DNA of 64,000 nt from Streptomyces sp. CB02009 (GCF_001905825.1 NZ_LIVV01000009.1:62001-126000); one strand, 5' to 3'. Numbered from the stretch's first letter, positions 17,150-25,929 are shown. Notes: generated by a model from the letters alone, not told the origin. A program made the numbers and translations.

Positions 17150-17940
17150 GCGCGCCCGGAGCGACCGCCGTCGCCACCCCCGTCTCCCCGATGCTGGTCC
17201 GGCTGGCCGCGGAGAAGGCCACCGGCGCCCTGCTCCGCGACCACGGCACGCTCTACCTCGTCGACGGCCGCGTCGTGCACGCCGAGAGCCCCGCCGCCCC
17301 CGGCGTCGACGTCCTCCTCACCACCGGCGGACGGCTGCCCCGCGAGGGTTGGGACGAGGCCGTCGACCGGGCCGGCGCCCACCGCGCCGTGGGCCGCTTC
17401 CTCGTCGACAGCGGCCGGCTCCACGACGGCGAGCTGGAGATCTGCCACCTCGGCGCCGTCTTCGACGCGGCCTTCTTCGCCCTCTCCCCCACCAGCGGCC
17501 CGACCCGCTTCCGGTACGGGGTCGGGCACTGGTTCGGAACGGTGCGGCCGGTGTCCGCCGAGGCCGTGGAGCGCGAGACGGTGCGCCGCCGCGAACTGCT
17601 CGACGCCGTCTGGCCGTACGCCGCCGTGGACACCTCCCCGGTCGTGCCGCGCCGCGCCGCCCCCGGCCAGACCGTGGGGGCGCGCCAGCGGGCCCTGCTC
17701 GCCGCCGCCGACGGGCGGCTGACCCCGGCCGAACTGGCCCTGGCGCTCGGCCGCCCCGCCTTCCACACCCTCCTCGACATCCGGCGGCTCGCGGCCGCCG
17801 GCCTCGTCGAGACGCCGCTCGACCCCGCCCCCGCACCACCGCCACCGCCCTTGCCCGTCCTCTTACCGGCCCTGCCGGTGGCCGATCCCGACATCGCCCT
17901 GCTGCGCCGGCTCCGTGACGCCCTGGAGGCACACCTGTGA
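17146..17940 (+). CDS. DUF4388-like regulator with a TTA codon
   Basis: The 264-residue protein starts with a DUF4388-like domain (KATGALLRDHGTLYLVDGRVVHAESP, residues about 20-55), a middle helical part and a winged-helix-like segment (LTPAELALALGRPAFHTLLDIRRLAAAGLVE, about 190-222), followed by a Pro-rich stretch. Codon 240 (17863-17865) is TTA, the rare leucine codon read only by the bldA tRNA in Streptomyces, so its full translation should depend on bldA. It is coupled by overlaps to the roadblock genes on both sides. Confidence 0.65.
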   Translation: MSAPGATAVATPVSPMLVRLAAEKATGALLRDHGTLYLVDGRVVHAESPAAPGVDVLLTTGGRLPREGWDEAVDRAGAHRAVGRFLVDSGRLHDGELEICHLGAVFDAAFFALSPTSGPTRFRYGVGHWFGTVRPVSAEAVERETVRRRELLDAVWPYAAVDTSPVVPRRAAPGQTVGARQRALLAAADGRLTPAELALALGRPAFHTLLDIRRLAAAGLVETPLDPAPAPPPPPLPVLLPALPVADPDIALLRRLRDALEAHL

Positions 17941-17981
17941 TGAGGCGTGCCCTGCGCCTGCGCGCCGAAAGGAAACAGCTC

Positions 17982-18374
17982 ATGACGGCAGAAGCCGAGG
18001 TACTCGGCGAGCTCAGACGGCTGCGGGCCCGGCTGCCCCAGCTGACCGGAGCGCTCGCGGCCAGTGCCGACGGGCTCGTCCTGGCCCACGACACCGTGGA
18101 CGGCGAGGCGGAGAGCGTGGCCGCGCTGACCGCGGCGGCGCTCGGCGTCGGCCAGCGGCTGACCGACAGCACCGGCCAGGGCCGGTTCCGGGAGCTGCTG
18201 GTGCGCGGCGAGAACGGCTACGTGGCGACGTACGCGGCGGGCGGCTCGGCCGTCCTGACGCTGCTCGCCGAGCCCCGGATCAACGTCGGACGGCTCCACC
18301 TGGAGGCCCGCAGATCCAGCGTCCGCATCGGCGAACTCGTCGACGGCGCGCTGGAGCGCAGAGACCTGAACTGA
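17982..18374 (+). CDS. roadblock/LC7 domain protein
   Basis: The 130-residue protein begins MTAEAEVLGELRRLRARLPQLTGALAASADGLVLAHD and continues with VAALTAAALGVGQRLTDSTGQG and a C-terminal GRLHLEARRSSVRIGEL, the standard roadblock/LC7 pattern seen in actinobacterial conservon B proteins. I chose ATG 17982 because AAAGGAAA lies 7 nt upstream; an ATG at 17940 overlapping the previous stop would add 14 basic residues. No conservon kinase, DUF742 or GTPase gene is next to it. Confidence 0.75.
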   Translation: MTAEAEVLGELRRLRARLPQLTGALAASADGLVLAHDTVDGEAESVAALTAAALGVGQRLTDSTGQGRFRELLVRGENGYVATYAAGGSAVLTLLAEPRINVGRLHLEARRSSVRIGELVDGALERRDLN

Positions 18375-18441
18375 CGCACCGCACCACGCACGACAGGCAC
18401 CACGCAACGCGCACCACGGACCACGAACACCGCTGAGAAGA

Positions 18442-18471
18442 CACGTACACGAGAAGCACGTACACGAGAAG
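18442..18471 (+). repeat. perfect 15-bp tandem repeat ahead of roadblock-like gene 2
   Basis: CACGTACACGAGAAG occurs twice in tandem (18442-18456 and 18457-18471). The second copy runs into GAAGGAAGTG, the ribosome site for the gene at 18486. The preceding 65 bp (18377-18441) are also repetitive, with CACCACG units. Confidence 0.85.
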
Positions 18472-18485
18472 GAAGTGCGACACCC

Positions 18486-18857
18486 ATGGCGAACACCGAG
18501 ACCTCACTCAAGGAAGCGGCCTCCATCGAAGGCGCCATCGGCGCGGCCCTCGTCGACTACACGAGCGGCATGGCACTCGGCACGATCGGCGGCGGCAAGG
18601 AGCTCGACCTCAACATGGCGGCGGCCGGCAACACCGACGTCGTCCGGGCCAAGGTCCGGACGATGGAGATGCTCGGCCTCGGCGAGGAGATCGAGGACAT
18701 CCTGATCACCCTCGGCCGGCAGTACCACATGATCCGGCTGCTCAAGGGGCAGGGCAAGAGCGGCCTGTTCCTGTACCTCGCGCTCGACAAGGAGCGGGCG
18801 AACCTGGCGATGGCCCGCCACCAGCTGAAGAAGATCGAGGCCGAGCTGGACGTCTGA
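18486..18857 (+). CDS. roadblock-like protein 2
   Basis: The 123-residue protein (SIEGAIGAALVDYTSGMALGTIGGG, EDILITLGRQYHMIRLLKGQGKSGLFLYLALDKERANLAMARHQLKKIEAEL) is a paralogue of the product of the gene at 16757. The pattern is a compact alpha/beta roadblock-like fold with a C-terminal helix. GAAGGAAGTG precedes the ATG. With the DUF4388-like and roadblock genes just upstream it forms a four-gene group that may act as one complex; the function is unknown. Confidence 0.7.
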   Translation: MANTETSLKEAASIEGAIGAALVDYTSGMALGTIGGGKELDLNMAAAGNTDVVRAKVRTMEMLGLGEEIEDILITLGRQYHMIRLLKGQGKSGLFLYLALDKERANLAMARHQLKKIEAELDV

Positions 18858-18879
18858 CCCGGCTTCGCGGGCGCGGGGC

Positions 18880-19725
18880 CTATTCGACGAACAGGCCCCG
18901 CGCGGCCGCCTTCGTGTCGAACTCCTCCAGGCGCGCCTGCGCGTCCGGGAGCTCGTCGGCCATGGCCTCCAGGAGGACCCGGCCGAGCATCATCGGCGCA
19001 CAGGCGGTGTCGAAGGCGAGCCCGGTGCCGACGGCGGCCGGGATGAGCAGGTCGCTGTGGGCGGCGACGGGCGCGAACGCCGACTCGGCGACGGTCACGA
19101 CCGCGAGCCCGGCCGCCCGCGCGTACTCCAGGGCCTCGACGACCTCCCGCGGGTGCCGGGGCAGCGCGAAGCACAGCAGGGCCGTGGCACCGGCGCGTAC
19201 GGCGGCGTCGACGCGGTCCGTGAGCATGGAGCCGGCCTCGTCCAGGAGCCGGACGTCCGGGTGCACCTTGGCGGCGAAGTAGGCGAAGCCGCGCGCCTGC
19301 GAGGAGGCGGCCCGCAGACCGAGCACCGGCAGCGGGCGGGAGCGGGCGAGCAGCCGGCCGGCCCGCTCGACGGGCGCCGGGTCGGCGAGGAGTCCTGCGA
19401 GGTGCCTGAGGTTCTCGATCTCGGCGAGGACGGCCTGCTGGTACTCGTTGAGCGCCTCGCCCTCCTTCTCGGCCGCGTCGGGCTCGGGGGGTGCGACCTC
19501 GCGCAGATGGCGGCGGAGCGCCGGGTACCCGTCGAATCCGAGGGCGACGGCGAAGCGGGTGACGGAGGGCTGGCTGACCCCGGCGAGCTCGGCGAGCTCG
19601 ACGCTGGACAGGAAGGGCACGTCACCGGCGCGCCGCACCATGCAGTGCGCGATCCGCCGCTGCGTCGGCGTCAGCCGGTGCCCCTCGAAGAGCGCCTGCA
19701 GCCGACCGGCCGGGCTGTCGCTCAT
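18880..19725 (-). CDS. MurR/RpiR family transcriptional regulator
   Basis: The 281-residue protein has an N-terminal HTH_6 domain (residues about 1-77; LTPTQRRIAHCMVRRAGDVPFLSSVELAELAGVSQPSVTRFAVALGF) and a C-terminal SIS sugar-phosphate isomerase-like domain (about 115-250; PLPVLGLRAASSQARGFAYFAAKV, ATALLCFALPRHPREVVEALEYAR). It should bind DNA under control of a small phosphorylated or amino ligand. The ATG at 19723-19725 has AGAGAGGGGG upstream. A perfect palindrome at 19766-19787 is a likely autoregulatory operator. Whether it controls hut genes is not shown. Confidence 0.88.
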   Translation of the reverse strand: MSDSPAGRLQALFEGHRLTPTQRRIAHCMVRRAGDVPFLSSVELAELAGVSQPSVTRFAVALGFDGYPALRRHLREVAPPEPDAAEKEGEALNEYQQAVLAEIENLRHLAGLLADPAPVERAGRLLARSRPLPVLGLRAASSQARGFAYFAAKVHPDVRLLDEAGSMLTDRVDAAVRAGATALLCFALPRHPREVVEALEYARAAGLAVVTVAESAFAPVAAHSDLLIPAAVGTGLAFDTACAPMMLGRVLLEAMADELPDAQARLEEFDTKAAARGLFVE

Positions 19726-19765
19726 GCCGCCGCCCCCTCTCTCTCGCCCATTCACCCGCCAAGGG

Positions 19766-19787
19766 CTCTGCATAAGGATATGCAGAG
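19766..19787. promoter_or_regulatory. perfect palindrome, candidate RpiR operator
   Basis: Arms CTCTGCATA and TATGCAGAG (9 bp each, exact) are separated by AGGA. The site is 41 bp upstream of the RpiR-family start and is much richer in A+T than its surroundings, as expected for an operator of the adjacent regulator. Confidence 0.65.
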
Positions 19788-19836
19788 GGGTGCTCAGGAG
19801 AGAAGCGCGAAGGAGAAGCCGCTGGGAGAAGTCGGC

Positions 19837-19888
19837 GCGGGGACCGCCGCACCCCCGAAACGGGGGGCGGGACGACGGCGGTCCCCGC
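19837..19888 (-). terminator. nested stem-loop between cbs and the RpiR gene
   Basis: GCGGGGACCGCCG (19837-19849) pairs exactly with CGGCGGTCCCCGC (19876-19888), and the loop itself holds a CCCCCG-AAA-CGGGGG hairpin. It lies after the cystathionine beta-synthase gene on the minus strand, so termination is the likely job; no T-run follows. The rest of the 359-bp gene-free stretch (19726-20084) holds the RpiR palindrome and a second inverted repeat at 20006-20065. Confidence 0.6.
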
Positions 19889-20005
19889 GAGGACACGGGC
19901 CCGGGTCAGGGCCGGCCTCCGCGTCCGCGGCGTCGTCAGGAGTCCGGGAGCCGCTCCGGAAGTCCGTGACGCCGACAACCACCAATGTGCCGGACGCGTG
20001 TTAAG

Positions 20006-20065
20006 CGGGTGCTGCGCGTACGTGTCGCGCTCGTACCGATTGCGCGAACGCGCCCGCAGCACCCG
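20006..20065 (-). repeat. long-loop inverted repeat downstream of cbs
   Basis: CGGGTGCTGCG (20006-20016) and CGCAGCACCCG (20055-20065) are exact complements with a 38-bp loop. It starts 20 bp past the cbs stop on the minus strand and may be the first part of its transcription end or a 3' RNA stability element. Confidence 0.5.
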
Positions 20066-20084
20066 CGGGCCCCGGCCCCGGGAA

Positions 20085-21476
20085 CTACTTCGCGCCGCCG
20101 TTGGCCAGGAAGGCCAGCAGGTCCTGGCGGCTGACGACGCCGGTCGGCTTGCCCTCGACCAGGACGATCGCCGCGTCGGCGGCCTCGCCGAGGACGGACA
20201 TCAGGTCGGCGACCGGCTCGCCGGAGCCGACCTGCGGCAGCGGCGCGCTCATGTGGCGCTCCAGCGGGTCCTCCAGGGAGGCGCTCTGCTTGAACAGCGC
20301 GTCGAGCAGCTCGCGCTCGACGACCGAGCCGACGACCTCGGCGGCCATCACGTCGGGGTGGCCGGCGCCGGGCTTCACGATGGGCATCTGGGAGACGCCG
20401 TACTCGCGGAGCACCTCGATGGCCTGGCCGACGGTCTCGTCCGGGTGCATGTGGACGAGGGAGGGCATGGTGCCGCCCTCCTTGTGGCGCAGGACGTCGG
20501 CGACGGTGGCCGTGGAGGTGTCCTCCAGGAAGCCGTAGTCGGCCATCCACTCGTCGCTGAAGATCTTCGACATGTAGCCGCGGCCGGAGTCCGGCAGCAG
20601 GACGACGACGACGTCGTCCGGGCCGAGCTCCTTGGCGACCTCGAGCGCGGCCACGACGGCCATGCCGCAGGAACCGCCGACGAGGAGGCCCTCCTCCTTG
20701 GCGAGGCGGCGGGTCATCTGGAACGAGTCCTTGTCGGACACGGCGACGATCCGGTCCGTGACGTTCCGGTCGTACGCGGTCGGCCAGAAGTCCTCGCCGA
20801 CGCCCTCGACCAGGTAGGGGCGGCCCGAGCCGCCCGAGTAGACCGAGCCCTCCGGGTCGGCGCCGATGACCTGCACGGAGCCGCCGCTGGCCTCCTTGAG
20901 GTAGTTGCCGGTGCCGGAGATCGTGCCGCCGGTGCCGACGCCCGCGACGAAGTGGGTGATCTTCCCCTCCGTCTGCTCCCAGAGCTCGGGACCGGTGGTC
21001 TCGTAGTGGGAGCGCGGGTTGTTCGGGTTGGAGTACTGGTCGGGCTTCCAGGCACCGGGCGTCTCACGGACCAGGCGGTCCGAGACGTTGTAGTACGAGT
21101 CGGGGTGCTCCGGGTCGACCGCGGTGGGGCAGACGACGACCTCGGCGCCGTACGCCCGCAGTACGTTGATCTTGTCGAGGGACACCTTGTCGGGGCAGAC
21201 GAAGATGCACTTGTAGCCCTTCGTCTGCGCCACGATCGCCAGGCCGACGCCGGTGTTGCCGGACGTGGGCTCGACGATGGTTCCGCCGGGCTTGAGCTCG
21301 CCGCTCTGCTCGGCGGCCTCGATCATCCGCAGGGCGATCCGGTCCTTGACCGAGCCTCCGGGGTTGAAGTACTCGACCTTGGCCAGAACGGTCGCCTGAA
21401 TGCCCGCTGTGACGCTGTTGAGCTTCACCAGCGGGGTGTTGCCGACGAGGCTGATCATCGAGTCGTGGAATTGCAC
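20085..21476 (-). CDS. cbs: cystathionine beta-synthase
   Basis: The 463-residue PLP enzyme condenses serine and homocysteine to cystathionine. The catalytic domain has VGNTPLVKLN, NPGGSVKDRIA (PLP lysine at about 44), PTSGNTGVGLA, GTGGTISGTGNYLKE and GGSCGMA; the C-terminal 120 residues form two CBS domains (VADVLRHKEGGTMPSLV..., VVERELLDALFKQ...GVVSRQDLLAFL). I chose the GTG at 21474-21476, which gives the conserved N-terminus VQFHDSMISL and has CCGGAG upstream; the frame is open further upstream but not conserved in character. Confidence 0.93.
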   Translation of the reverse strand: MQFHDSMISLVGNTPLVKLNSVTAGIQATVLAKVEYFNPGGSVKDRIALRMIEAAEQSGELKPGGTIVEPTSGNTGVGLAIVAQTKGYKCIFVCPDKVSLDKINVLRAYGAEVVVCPTAVDPEHPDSYYNVSDRLVRETPGAWKPDQYSNPNNPRSHYETTGPELWEQTEGKITHFVAGVGTGGTISGTGNYLKEASGGSVQVIGADPEGSVYSGGSGRPYLVEGVGEDFWPTAYDRNVTDRIVAVSDKDSFQMTRRLAKEEGLLVGGSCGMAVVAALEVAKELGPDDVVVVLLPDSGRGYMSKIFSDEWMADYGFLEDTSTATVADVLRHKEGGTMPSLVHMHPDETVGQAIEVLREYGVSQMPIVKPGAGHPDVMAAEVVGSVVERELLDALFKQSASLEDPLERHMSAPLPQVGSGEPVADLMSVLGEAADAAIVLVEGKPTGVVSRQDLLAFLANGGAK

Positions 21477-21579
21477 CGTAATCTCCGGGGTCTCCGTAAT
21501 GGTGTGGCCAGCGTATGCGTAGTCGGAGCGGGTTACGGGGCAGTTAGACCCTGAACGGCTTGAAGGAGGTGACGGCCCC

Positions 21580-22605
21580 ATGTCGAGGGCGAGGGTGGCG
21601 CGGCGGATCGCGGCGGGTGCGGCGTACGGCGGCGGGAGCATCGGACTGCTGGGTGTGGCGGCGGTGGGCGTCCTGCTGGCCGAGATGCAGATCGCGAAGC
21701 GGACGGTGGGCGGCGGAGCGGCCCCCCTGCCACCGGGGGCGGACGGCCTCTACGGCCGCGCGTTCGGCACGGACGACCCCCTGCGACTGGCCCTTCTGGG
21801 TGATTCCACGGCGGCGGGGCAGGGGGTGCGCCGCTCCGGCCAGACGCCGGGCGCGCTGCTCGCCTCGGGGCTCGCGGCGGTGGCGGAGCGGCCGGTGGTG
21901 CTGCGGAACGTGGCGCTCTCCGGCGCCCGCTCGGACGACCTGGAGCGCCAGGTGTCGCTGCTGCTGGCCCAGCCGCTCGGGCCGCCGGACGTCTGCGTGA
22001 TCATGATCGGCGCCAACGACGTGACGCACCGGATGTCGCCGACGGAGTCGGTACGGCTCCTGGCGTCGGCGGTCCGGCGGCTGCGGACGGCCGGCGCGGA
22101 GGTGGTCGTCGGGACCTGCCCGGACCTCGGGACGATCGAGCCGGTCTACCAGCCGCTGCGCTGGCTGGCCCGACGCGCCTCCCGGCAGCTGGCGGCGGCG
22201 CAGACGATCGTGGTGGTCGAGCAGGGCGGCCGGACGGTGTCGCTGGGCGACCTGCTCGGGCCCGAGTTCGCGGCGAACCCGCGCGAGATGTTCGGCGTGG
22301 ACAACTTCCACCCCTCCGCGGAGGGGTACGCGACGGCGGCGATGGCCGTGCTGCCGACGATGTGCGCGGTCCTGGGGGTGTGGCCGGAGACGGACCGCCT
22401 CGAACCGGCGCGGCGGGAGAACATGCTGCCGGTCGCGAAGGCGGCGGCGGAGGCGGCGAAGGAGGCGGGCACGGAGGTCACGGGAGCCCGCGCGCCCTGG
22501 GCCCTGCTGAAGCACCGCCGCAGGCGGCGCCTGCCGGTCGCGGCGGAGGCGTCGCCCGAGGCGCGCGGGGAGGGGGCCGCGGAGACACCCGCCCCCACCA
22601 ACTGA
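21580..22605 (+). CDS. SGNH/GDSL hydrolase, membrane-anchored or exported
   Basis: The 341-residue protein has an N-terminal hydrophobic segment (GLLGVAAVGVLLAEM) and the four SGNH blocks: LALLGDSTAAGQG (Ser), LRNVALSGARSDDL (Gly), VIMIGANDVTHRM (Asn) and VDNFHPSAEGYATAA (Asp/His). It is expected to hydrolyse esters outside the cytoplasm. The Lys/Arg-rich C-terminal tail (LLKHRRRRRLPV) and Ala/Glu-rich end are unlike the catalytic part. A clear AAGGAGG lies ahead of the ATG. It is divergent from cbs. Confidence 0.88.
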   Translation: MSRARVARRIAAGAAYGGGSIGLLGVAAVGVLLAEMQIAKRTVGGGAAPLPPGADGLYGRAFGTDDPLRLALLGDSTAAGQGVRRSGQTPGALLASGLAAVAERPVVLRNVALSGARSDDLERQVSLLLAQPLGPPDVCVIMIGANDVTHRMSPTESVRLLASAVRRLRTAGAEVVVGTCPDLGTIEPVYQPLRWLARRASRQLAAAQTIVVVEQGGRTVSLGDLLGPEFAANPREMFGVDNFHPSAEGYATAAMAVLPTMCAVLGVWPETDRLEPARRENMLPVAKAAAEAAKEAGTEVTGARAPWALLKHRRRRRLPVAAEASPEARGEGAAETPAPTN

Positions 22606-22717
22606 GCGCTCGCTTAGAAAAGAGGTCCGCATCACATGCCCAGCCCGGTGACCCCATGCGGTACGTACGGGTAACTTCCCTTTCAGTCCGCCCACTCCGC
22701 ACCCTCATGGAGCCGTG

Positions 22718-23938
22718 ATGCCCGAAGCCGTGATCGTCTCGACCGCCCGCTCGCCCATCGGCCGGGCCTTCAAGGGCTCCCTCAAGGACCTGCGGCCGGA
22801 CGACCTCACCGCGACCATCGTCAAGGCCGCCCTGGCCAAGGTGCCGGAACTCGACCCGCGCGACATCGACGACCTGATGCTGGGCTGCGGCCTGCCCGGC
22901 GGCGAGCAGGGCAACAACCTGGGCCGCATCGTGGCCGTGCAGATGGGCATGGACCACCTGCCGGGCTGCACGATCACCCGCTACTGCTCCTCCTCGCTGC
23001 AGACCTCCCGCATGGCGCTGCACGCGATCAAGGCCGGCGAGGGCGACGTCTTCATCTCGGCCGGTGTCGAGATGGTGTCCCGCTTCGTGAAGGGCAACTC
23101 GGACTCCCTGCCCGACACGCACAACCCCTTCTTCGCCGAGGCCGAGGCCCGTACCGCAGAGGTCGCCGCCTCCGAGGGCTCCACGTGGCACGACCCGCGC
23201 GAGGACGGCGTCATCCCGGACGCGTACATCGCCATGGGCCAGACCGCGGAGAACCTGGCCCGCCTCAAGGGCATCAGCCGCCAGGAGATGGACGAGTTCG
23301 GCGTCCGCTCGCAGAACCTCGCCGAGCAGGCCATCAAGAACGGCTTCTGGGAGCGCGAGATCACCCCGGTGACGCTCCCGGACGGCACCGTGGTCTCCGC
23401 GGACGACGGCCCGCGCGCCGGCGTCACCCTGGAGGGCGTCCAGGGCCTCAAGCCGGTCTTCCGCCCCGACGGCCTGGTCACCGCCGCCAACTGCTGCCCG
23501 CTGAACGACGGCGCCGCCGCGCTCGTCATCATGTCGGACACGAAGGCCCGCGAGCTCGGCCTGACCCCGCTCGCCCGCATCGTCTCCACCGGCGTCTCCG
23601 GCCTCTCCCCCGAGATCATGGGCCTCGGCCCGGTCGAGGCGTCGAAGCAGGCCCTCAAGCGTGCCGGTCTGACCATCGGCGACATCGACCTGGCCGAGAT
23701 CAACGAGGCCTTCGCGGCCCAGGTCATCCCGTCCTACCAGGACCTGGGCCTGGACCTGGACAAGGTGAACGTCAACGGTGGCGCCATCGCCGTCGGCCAC
23801 CCCTTCGGCATGACCGGCGCCCGGATCACCGGCACGCTGATCAACAGCCTCCAGTTCCACGACAAGCAGTTCGGCCTGGAGACCATGTGCGTCGGCGGCG
23901 GCCAGGGCATGGCCATGGTGATCGAGCGCCTGTCGTAG
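22718..23938 (+). CDS. acetyl-CoA C-acetyltransferase (thiolase)
   Basis: The 406-residue protein is a typical thiolase with the acyl-accepting Cys at about residue 90 (ITRYCSSSLQTSRMALHAI), the middle NGGAIAVGHPFGMTGARI (catalytic His) and the C-terminal MCVGGGQGMAMV (second catalytic Cys). It would join or split acetyl-CoA units in fatty acid or butanoate metabolism. The ATG at 22718 was preferred to the GTG at 22715 since TGGAG lies upstream. It stands alone between the SGNH gene and a hypothetical gene. Confidence 0.92.
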   Translation: MPEAVIVSTARSPIGRAFKGSLKDLRPDDLTATIVKAALAKVPELDPRDIDDLMLGCGLPGGEQGNNLGRIVAVQMGMDHLPGCTITRYCSSSLQTSRMALHAIKAGEGDVFISAGVEMVSRFVKGNSDSLPDTHNPFFAEAEARTAEVAASEGSTWHDPREDGVIPDAYIAMGQTAENLARLKGISRQEMDEFGVRSQNLAEQAIKNGFWEREITPVTLPDGTVVSADDGPRAGVTLEGVQGLKPVFRPDGLVTAANCCPLNDGAAALVIMSDTKARELGLTPLARIVSTGVSGLSPEIMGLGPVEASKQALKRAGLTIGDIDLAEINEAFAAQVIPSYQDLGLDLDKVNVNGGAIAVGHPFGMTGARITGTLINSLQFHDKQFGLETMCVGGGQGMAMVIERLS

Positions 23939-24228
23939 GACCGGACCCCCGGGGCCGGGCGCCTGCCGCGGGATGGGGAGTGCGCCGGGGCGCGTCTCCC
24001 CTTACCGAGGACTCCAACCGCTCCGCGTCCGAGCCGTGACCGAATCTCCCCCAGGATGTGACCTACGTCCCGGGGGAGTTCGTTTTCCCAGGTCAGAGCG
24101 GTTTCGGGACTAAACACCTGGCAGAAATACCTGTCCAATTCGTGACGTAATGCACTGACAGCGAGCCCCACCCCAGGACAAGCTGATGTAGGAAGTCGGG
24201 GGATCGACTCGGAATCGGGAGTACGTCA

Positions 24229-25080
24229 GTGAGCGCCATGCCTCTTGCCCTGCTGCTGACCACGGCCGCTGCCACGGCCGTGGGCGCTGCCGCCCTGCAC
24301 GCCGTCCACGGTCTCCGCAAGCAGGTCACGGCCCTGCGGAGCGAACTGGCCGCCGGGCACGGCGTCACCGTTCCCGCGGCCCGTGCCACGCCCGCCGCCG
24401 AGATACGGGCCGCGGTCGCGGAGGCGCTGGCCGAGGAGCGCGAGCGCGAGCTCGCCGAGGCGCGGGCCTTCTGGGCCGCGCAGGAGGCCCGGGACGCGGC
24501 CGACGCCCCGTCCCTGCTGGGCGGCCTCGGCGGCCCGGTCGACGACGGCACGTTCTTCGTCCCGCGCCAGGCCGACTTCGTGGGCCTGGAGGCGATGGCC
24601 CTGGAGGCCATGGAGGCGGAGGCCGCCGCGCTCGACGGCCCCGACGCCCTGGACGCGCTCGACGCGATCGACGCCTTCGAGGAGTACCCGGAGGACTCGG
24701 CCGAGCTGGCCGCGGCCCGCCGCCGGCACCCCTCGCACCCGGACTTCGTGCCGGTGCAGACCCCCGTGGTCACCGACCACGAGCGGACGGTGGCCCGCCT
24801 CGAGGAGCTGGCCGACACCGCCACCGCCCTGACCGACGTGCGTCCGGGCCCGCTGGGCACGCTCGACGTGTACGTCTTCGCGGACGGCACGACGCTCTGT
24901 ATGACCCCGGGGCACCGGGAGACCGCGGAGCGCCTCGCGGAGGCCCTGCGCTCCGGCCGCACGCCGGTGCTGCTCGGCGGCTCGGGCGTCTCCGGCGCCT
25001 TCGCCCTCACCTTCTCGTACGGCGAGGCGGACGACGAGAACGTCTACATCCTGGCGGACCGCGTCATCGCGTCCCTTTGA
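24229..25080 (+). CDS. conserved protein with N-terminal membrane segment
   Basis: The 283-residue protein starts with one hydrophobic segment (MPLALLLTTAAATAVGAAALHAVHGL) followed by a charged helix that may be a coiled coil (EIRAAVAEALAEERERELAEARAFWAAQEAR, about 62-92), an acidic Asp/Ala-rich stretch (ALDGPDALDALDAIDAFEEYPED), and a C-terminal globular domain with DVYVFADGTTLCMTPGHRETAERLAEAL. I do not recognise the family. GGGAG precedes the GTG. The 290-bp gap upstream (23939-24228) contains no gene I can see. Confidence 0.6.
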   Translation: MSAMPLALLLTTAAATAVGAAALHAVHGLRKQVTALRSELAAGHGVTVPAARATPAAEIRAAVAEALAEERERELAEARAFWAAQEARDAADAPSLLGGLGGPVDDGTFFVPRQADFVGLEAMALEAMEAEAAALDGPDALDALDAIDAFEEYPEDSAELAAARRRHPSHPDFVPVQTPVVTDHERTVARLEELADTATALTDVRPGPLGTLDVYVFADGTTLCMTPGHRETAERLAEALRSGRTPVLLGGSGVSGAFALTFSYGEADDENVYILADRVIASL

Positions 25081-25185
25081 TTTCGCGCCCCTCGCGGCGC
25101 TCTGAACGCACGGGGCGGGTTCCACCGCCCGACCGGCACCGCGCCCCCGTACCGGGCGCGCCCCGGCCCGAGCGCTCCGCCGGCG

Positions 25186-25515
25186 CTACAGCCCCGAGCG
25201 CTCCGCCGCCCCACGGACCATTTCCACGGCCTCTGCCAGTTCCCCCTCGCGGGAGTCGGCCGGGGCCGTTCGCAGGATCTCGGCCAGATCGTTCCCGGCG
25301 ACGACCAGCTGGTCGGCCACGGTGAAGACCCCCGCGTCCGGCATCTGCCTCGGCTCCGCCTCCGGATCCTCGGCGCGCTGGGCGCGCACCGCGAGCTCGC
25401 GGGCGAGGGCAAGTCCCTCGGCCGCCGCACCGCGCTGGAGGCGGCTCTGCGGGGCCGCCCGCAGCCGGTCGGCGAGGCGTTCGACGGCGGCGGTCAGTTC
25501 ACTCGTATCGCGCAC
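25186..25515 (-). CDS. small helical conserved protein
   Basis: This 109-residue, mostly helical protein (ELTAAVERLADRLRAAPQSRLQRGAAAEGLALARELAVRAQRAED; FTVADQLVVAGNDLAEILRTAP) has no recognisable domain. It is convergent with the preceding hypothetical gene and divergent from the DUF4287 gene. Codon use is like its neighbours, which supports it as a real gene. Confidence 0.6.
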   Translation of the reverse strand: MRDTSELTAAVERLADRLRAAPQSRLQRGAAAEGLALARELAVRAQRAEDPEAEPRQMPDAGVFTVADQLVVAGNDLAEILRTAPADSREGELAEAVEMVRGAAERSGL

Positions 25516-25633
25516 CCCGCGACCCTACGCGCCGCCCCGGGCCTCTTGCCAACGGGCGAACACTTGGGCACGGTGACGTGAAGAAGTGCCAGGAGTACGA
25601 GGAGCACACGGTACGACGCGTCCGGAGGCGCCG

Positions 25634-25864
25634 ATGTCCCACACATTCTCCGAAGAGACCCACCGCAACATGCTGGCCCGCATCCCGGGCCGTACCGGTC
25701 GTGAGATCGCCGACTGGATGCGCACCGTCGAGGAGGGGCCCTCCCTCCTCCGATTCGAGGAGCGGGTCAGCTGGCTCCGCGGAGCGCACGAGCTGGCGTA
25801 CGGCCACGCGAAGGCGATCCTGCACGAGTACGACCTGCGGCGGGCCGCCCGGAGACTGCTCTGA
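25634..25864 (+). CDS. DUF4287-type small protein
   Basis: The 76-residue protein (TFSEETHRNMLARIPGRTGREIADWMRTVEEGPSLLRFEERVSWLRGAHELAYGHAKAILHEYDLRRAARRLL) matches the DUF4287 pattern, a small helical domain found alone or next to DUF5655. Its function is unknown. The ATG at 25634 has GGAGG at 8 nt; the frame stays open upstream but without a ribosome site. Confidence 0.75.
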   Translation: MSHTFSEETHRNMLARIPGRTGREIADWMRTVEEGPSLLRFEERVSWLRGAHELAYGHAKAILHEYDLRRAARRLL

Positions 25865-25929
25865 GGTCCGAGCACCACCTCGTCCGACGGGGAGGGTCCG
25901 CGCACCGCCCCCGTCCCGACCGGGAACGC

